Source: Boswellia sacra
Lineage: Eukaryota > Streptophyta > Magnoliopsida > Sapindales > Burseraceae
Direction: 5' to 3'
DNA length: 64,000 bases
Assembly: GCA_013180625.2 (NCBI GenBank)
Contig: SNVD02002650.1
Coordinates: 36,077 to 100,076, forward strand
The translations under genes and the position numbers were made by a program. Position 1 is the first letter of the stretch, and each line of letters starts with the position of its first letter. Below the pieces are notes generated by a model that worked only from the letters and a program-made list of their open reading frames with translations, made no database searches and was not told where the DNA came from. Shown piece after piece: positions 62,806-64,000 of this stretch.

Positions 62806-63784
62806 AGTTCAGTCACTCAACCACTATTACTTGAAGATGCGAATTATGCCTATTGGAAGGTTAAGATGAAGATCTTCATGAAATCCCTTGATGATAGAGT
62901 TTGTACTATTGTTGTTCATAGATGGACACCGCCAATGAAGACAAATGAAGCTGGGCATCAAGTTGAGAAACTAGAAAATGAATGGTCTGAAGCCGAATAC
63001 AGACTTTCCAATTGGAACTCTAAAAGGATCAATGTCATTTTCAATGTTGTCAATATTTAACAATTTGGGTTGATCTCAAAGTGCACAACCATAAAACAAG
63101 CAAGGGACACTCTCCAGGTAAAGCATGAAGGTGCATAGATGGTAAAAGATTCAAAATTACTTACTTGACTTCAAAGTTTGAAAATCCTACTATGCATGAA
63201 GATGAGTCTATAAGTGATTTTCATACTAGACTTTGTGAGATAAATAATGTTGCTTATATGCTTGGTGATGAATATTCTAAGGCTAGAATTATAAAGATCC
63301 TTAGATCTTTACTAGATAAATTTCAGCCTAAGGTTATAGTCATTAATGAAAGCAATAATGTAAAGACTATGAAGGTTAATGAACTACTTGGTTCTCTTCA
63401 AGCGTATGAGATAGGGCAAAAATCAAGAAAGAAGAAAAAAAGCATTGCTTTTCTGCTGCTTCAAAAAAGAAAGAAAATGAAGATTCAGATAATGAATAGA
63501 TTGGTTACTTGACAAAGAACTTTGTCCAATATATGAAGAACTATCTCAAGAAGAAAAATTCTAAGAGAGCCTAGAAAGCAAGGAGCTTTGACGCAAAGAG
63601 ATTTCTCAAATAACCAACCAAGAAGATGCAAGAGAAATCAGGCAAGAAAGGCCAAGTACAATGCTTTGAATACAAGGGATTTGGACATACATAATCCGAG
63701 TGTCCCAGTTACAAGAGAAGGATGGACAAAGGCATATGTGCAACTTGGAGTGATGATTCTGAAACAGAGTCTAATAAAGATGAA
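62806..63784 (+). pseudogene. Copia gag, decayed and interrupted
   Basis: The opening reads LLLEDANYAYWKVKMKIFMK, then WSEAEYRLSNWNSKRINVIF, a typical Copia gag start (UBN2-like). A stop at about 63058 and another near 63137 follow. A second open piece at 63165-63511 contains ISDFHTRLCEINNVAYMLGD, ILRSLLDKFQPKV and VNELLGSLQAYE. After further shifts a zinc knuckle appears near 63660: CFEYKGFGHT, a stop, then SECPSYKRR, with one Cys changed to Tyr. The expected first ATG (62801) is out of frame with the conserved start. Coding stops at 63784, where another LTR has inserted. Non-functional. Confidence 0.88.
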
Positions 63785-64000
63785 TGATAAGTGTCTATTT
63801 ATATATCATTTTCATATCAATTCGTCCATGTTTCTTTGCTATATTCCTTGGTATTTTTATGTTTTTGTGTGGTTTTGATGTTTGTAGGAGTTTTGGAGCA
63901 ACTTGCACAAAAATGGAGTAAAACCCTTCATTTTCACCTCTGCTAGTCAACCATATTCTCGGATTTAATGTATTGATATACAATGAACCCGATGACATAT
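63785..64000 (+). repeat. Athila-like LTR, 5' part (runs off the right edge), nested in Copia gag
   Basis: Starts TGATAAGTGTCTATTTATA directly after Copia gag sequence. It is very similar to the start of the minus-strand LTR at 6537-6330 (shared TTCTTTGCTATATTCCTTGG and TGATGTTTGTAGGAGTTTTG). Whether it is a solo LTR or a full element cannot be seen. Confidence 0.88.

Overview
The window is plant nuclear DNA: AT-rich, with genes broken by GT-AG introns, long gene-poor stretches, LTR retrotransposons, hAT and MITE remnants and a SINE. Gene content and intron positions point to a eudicot, probably a woody rosid; species cannot be fixed from sequence alone. I rebuilt six apparently functional genes exon by exon, and all six stay in frame across every junction: ATXR5-type histone H3K27 monomethyltransferase (13323-16975 +), a DUF506/PDDEXK_6 protein (23227-24440 +), bL17 ribosomal protein, probably mitochondrial (36965-39205 +), a GUX-type xylan glucuronyltransferase (43729-47432 +), and two tandem pectinesterase/pectinesterase-inhibitor genes (50152-52653 - and 56314-58921 -).

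Layout. 1-6537 is the inside and 5' LTR of a minus-strand Athila-like Ty3/gypsy element. It keeps LTR, tRNA-Asp primer site, gag and protease but has lost RT to integrase. In the same orientation beyond the deletion lie a Cys-rich ORF resembling carlavirus-type nucleic-acid-binding proteins, a 67-bp tandem repeat, and an intronless broken LOG (cytokinin-activating enzyme) copy. 7768-12359 is a complete but internally deleted chromovirus with both LTRs. 13-24 kb holds ATXR5 and DUF506. 24.4-36.9 kb is gene-poor and carries a duplicated bL17 promoter/first exon, an orphan acyl-activating-enzyme exon and a hAT transposase remnant. 36.9-47.4 kb holds bL17 and GUX, with a MITE and a SINE between them. 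49.8-61.5 kb is a roughly 6-kb tandem duplication carrying the two pectinesterases; a non-autonomous hAT element interrupts the second copy, and the first copy preserves the empty site. 61830 to the end is a Copia LTR plus decayed gag, broken by an Athila-like LTR of the family seen at 5119-6537.

There is no operon logic here. Two wall-related activities (GUX on xylan, PME on pectin) lie near two housekeeping or chromatin genes. From memory, ATXR5, an L17 gene and PME51 are also close neighbours on Arabidopsis chromosome 5 (At5g09790, At5g09770, At5g09760), so the block looks like conserved microsynteny inflated by transposons. The most novel-looking segment is 1-2100.
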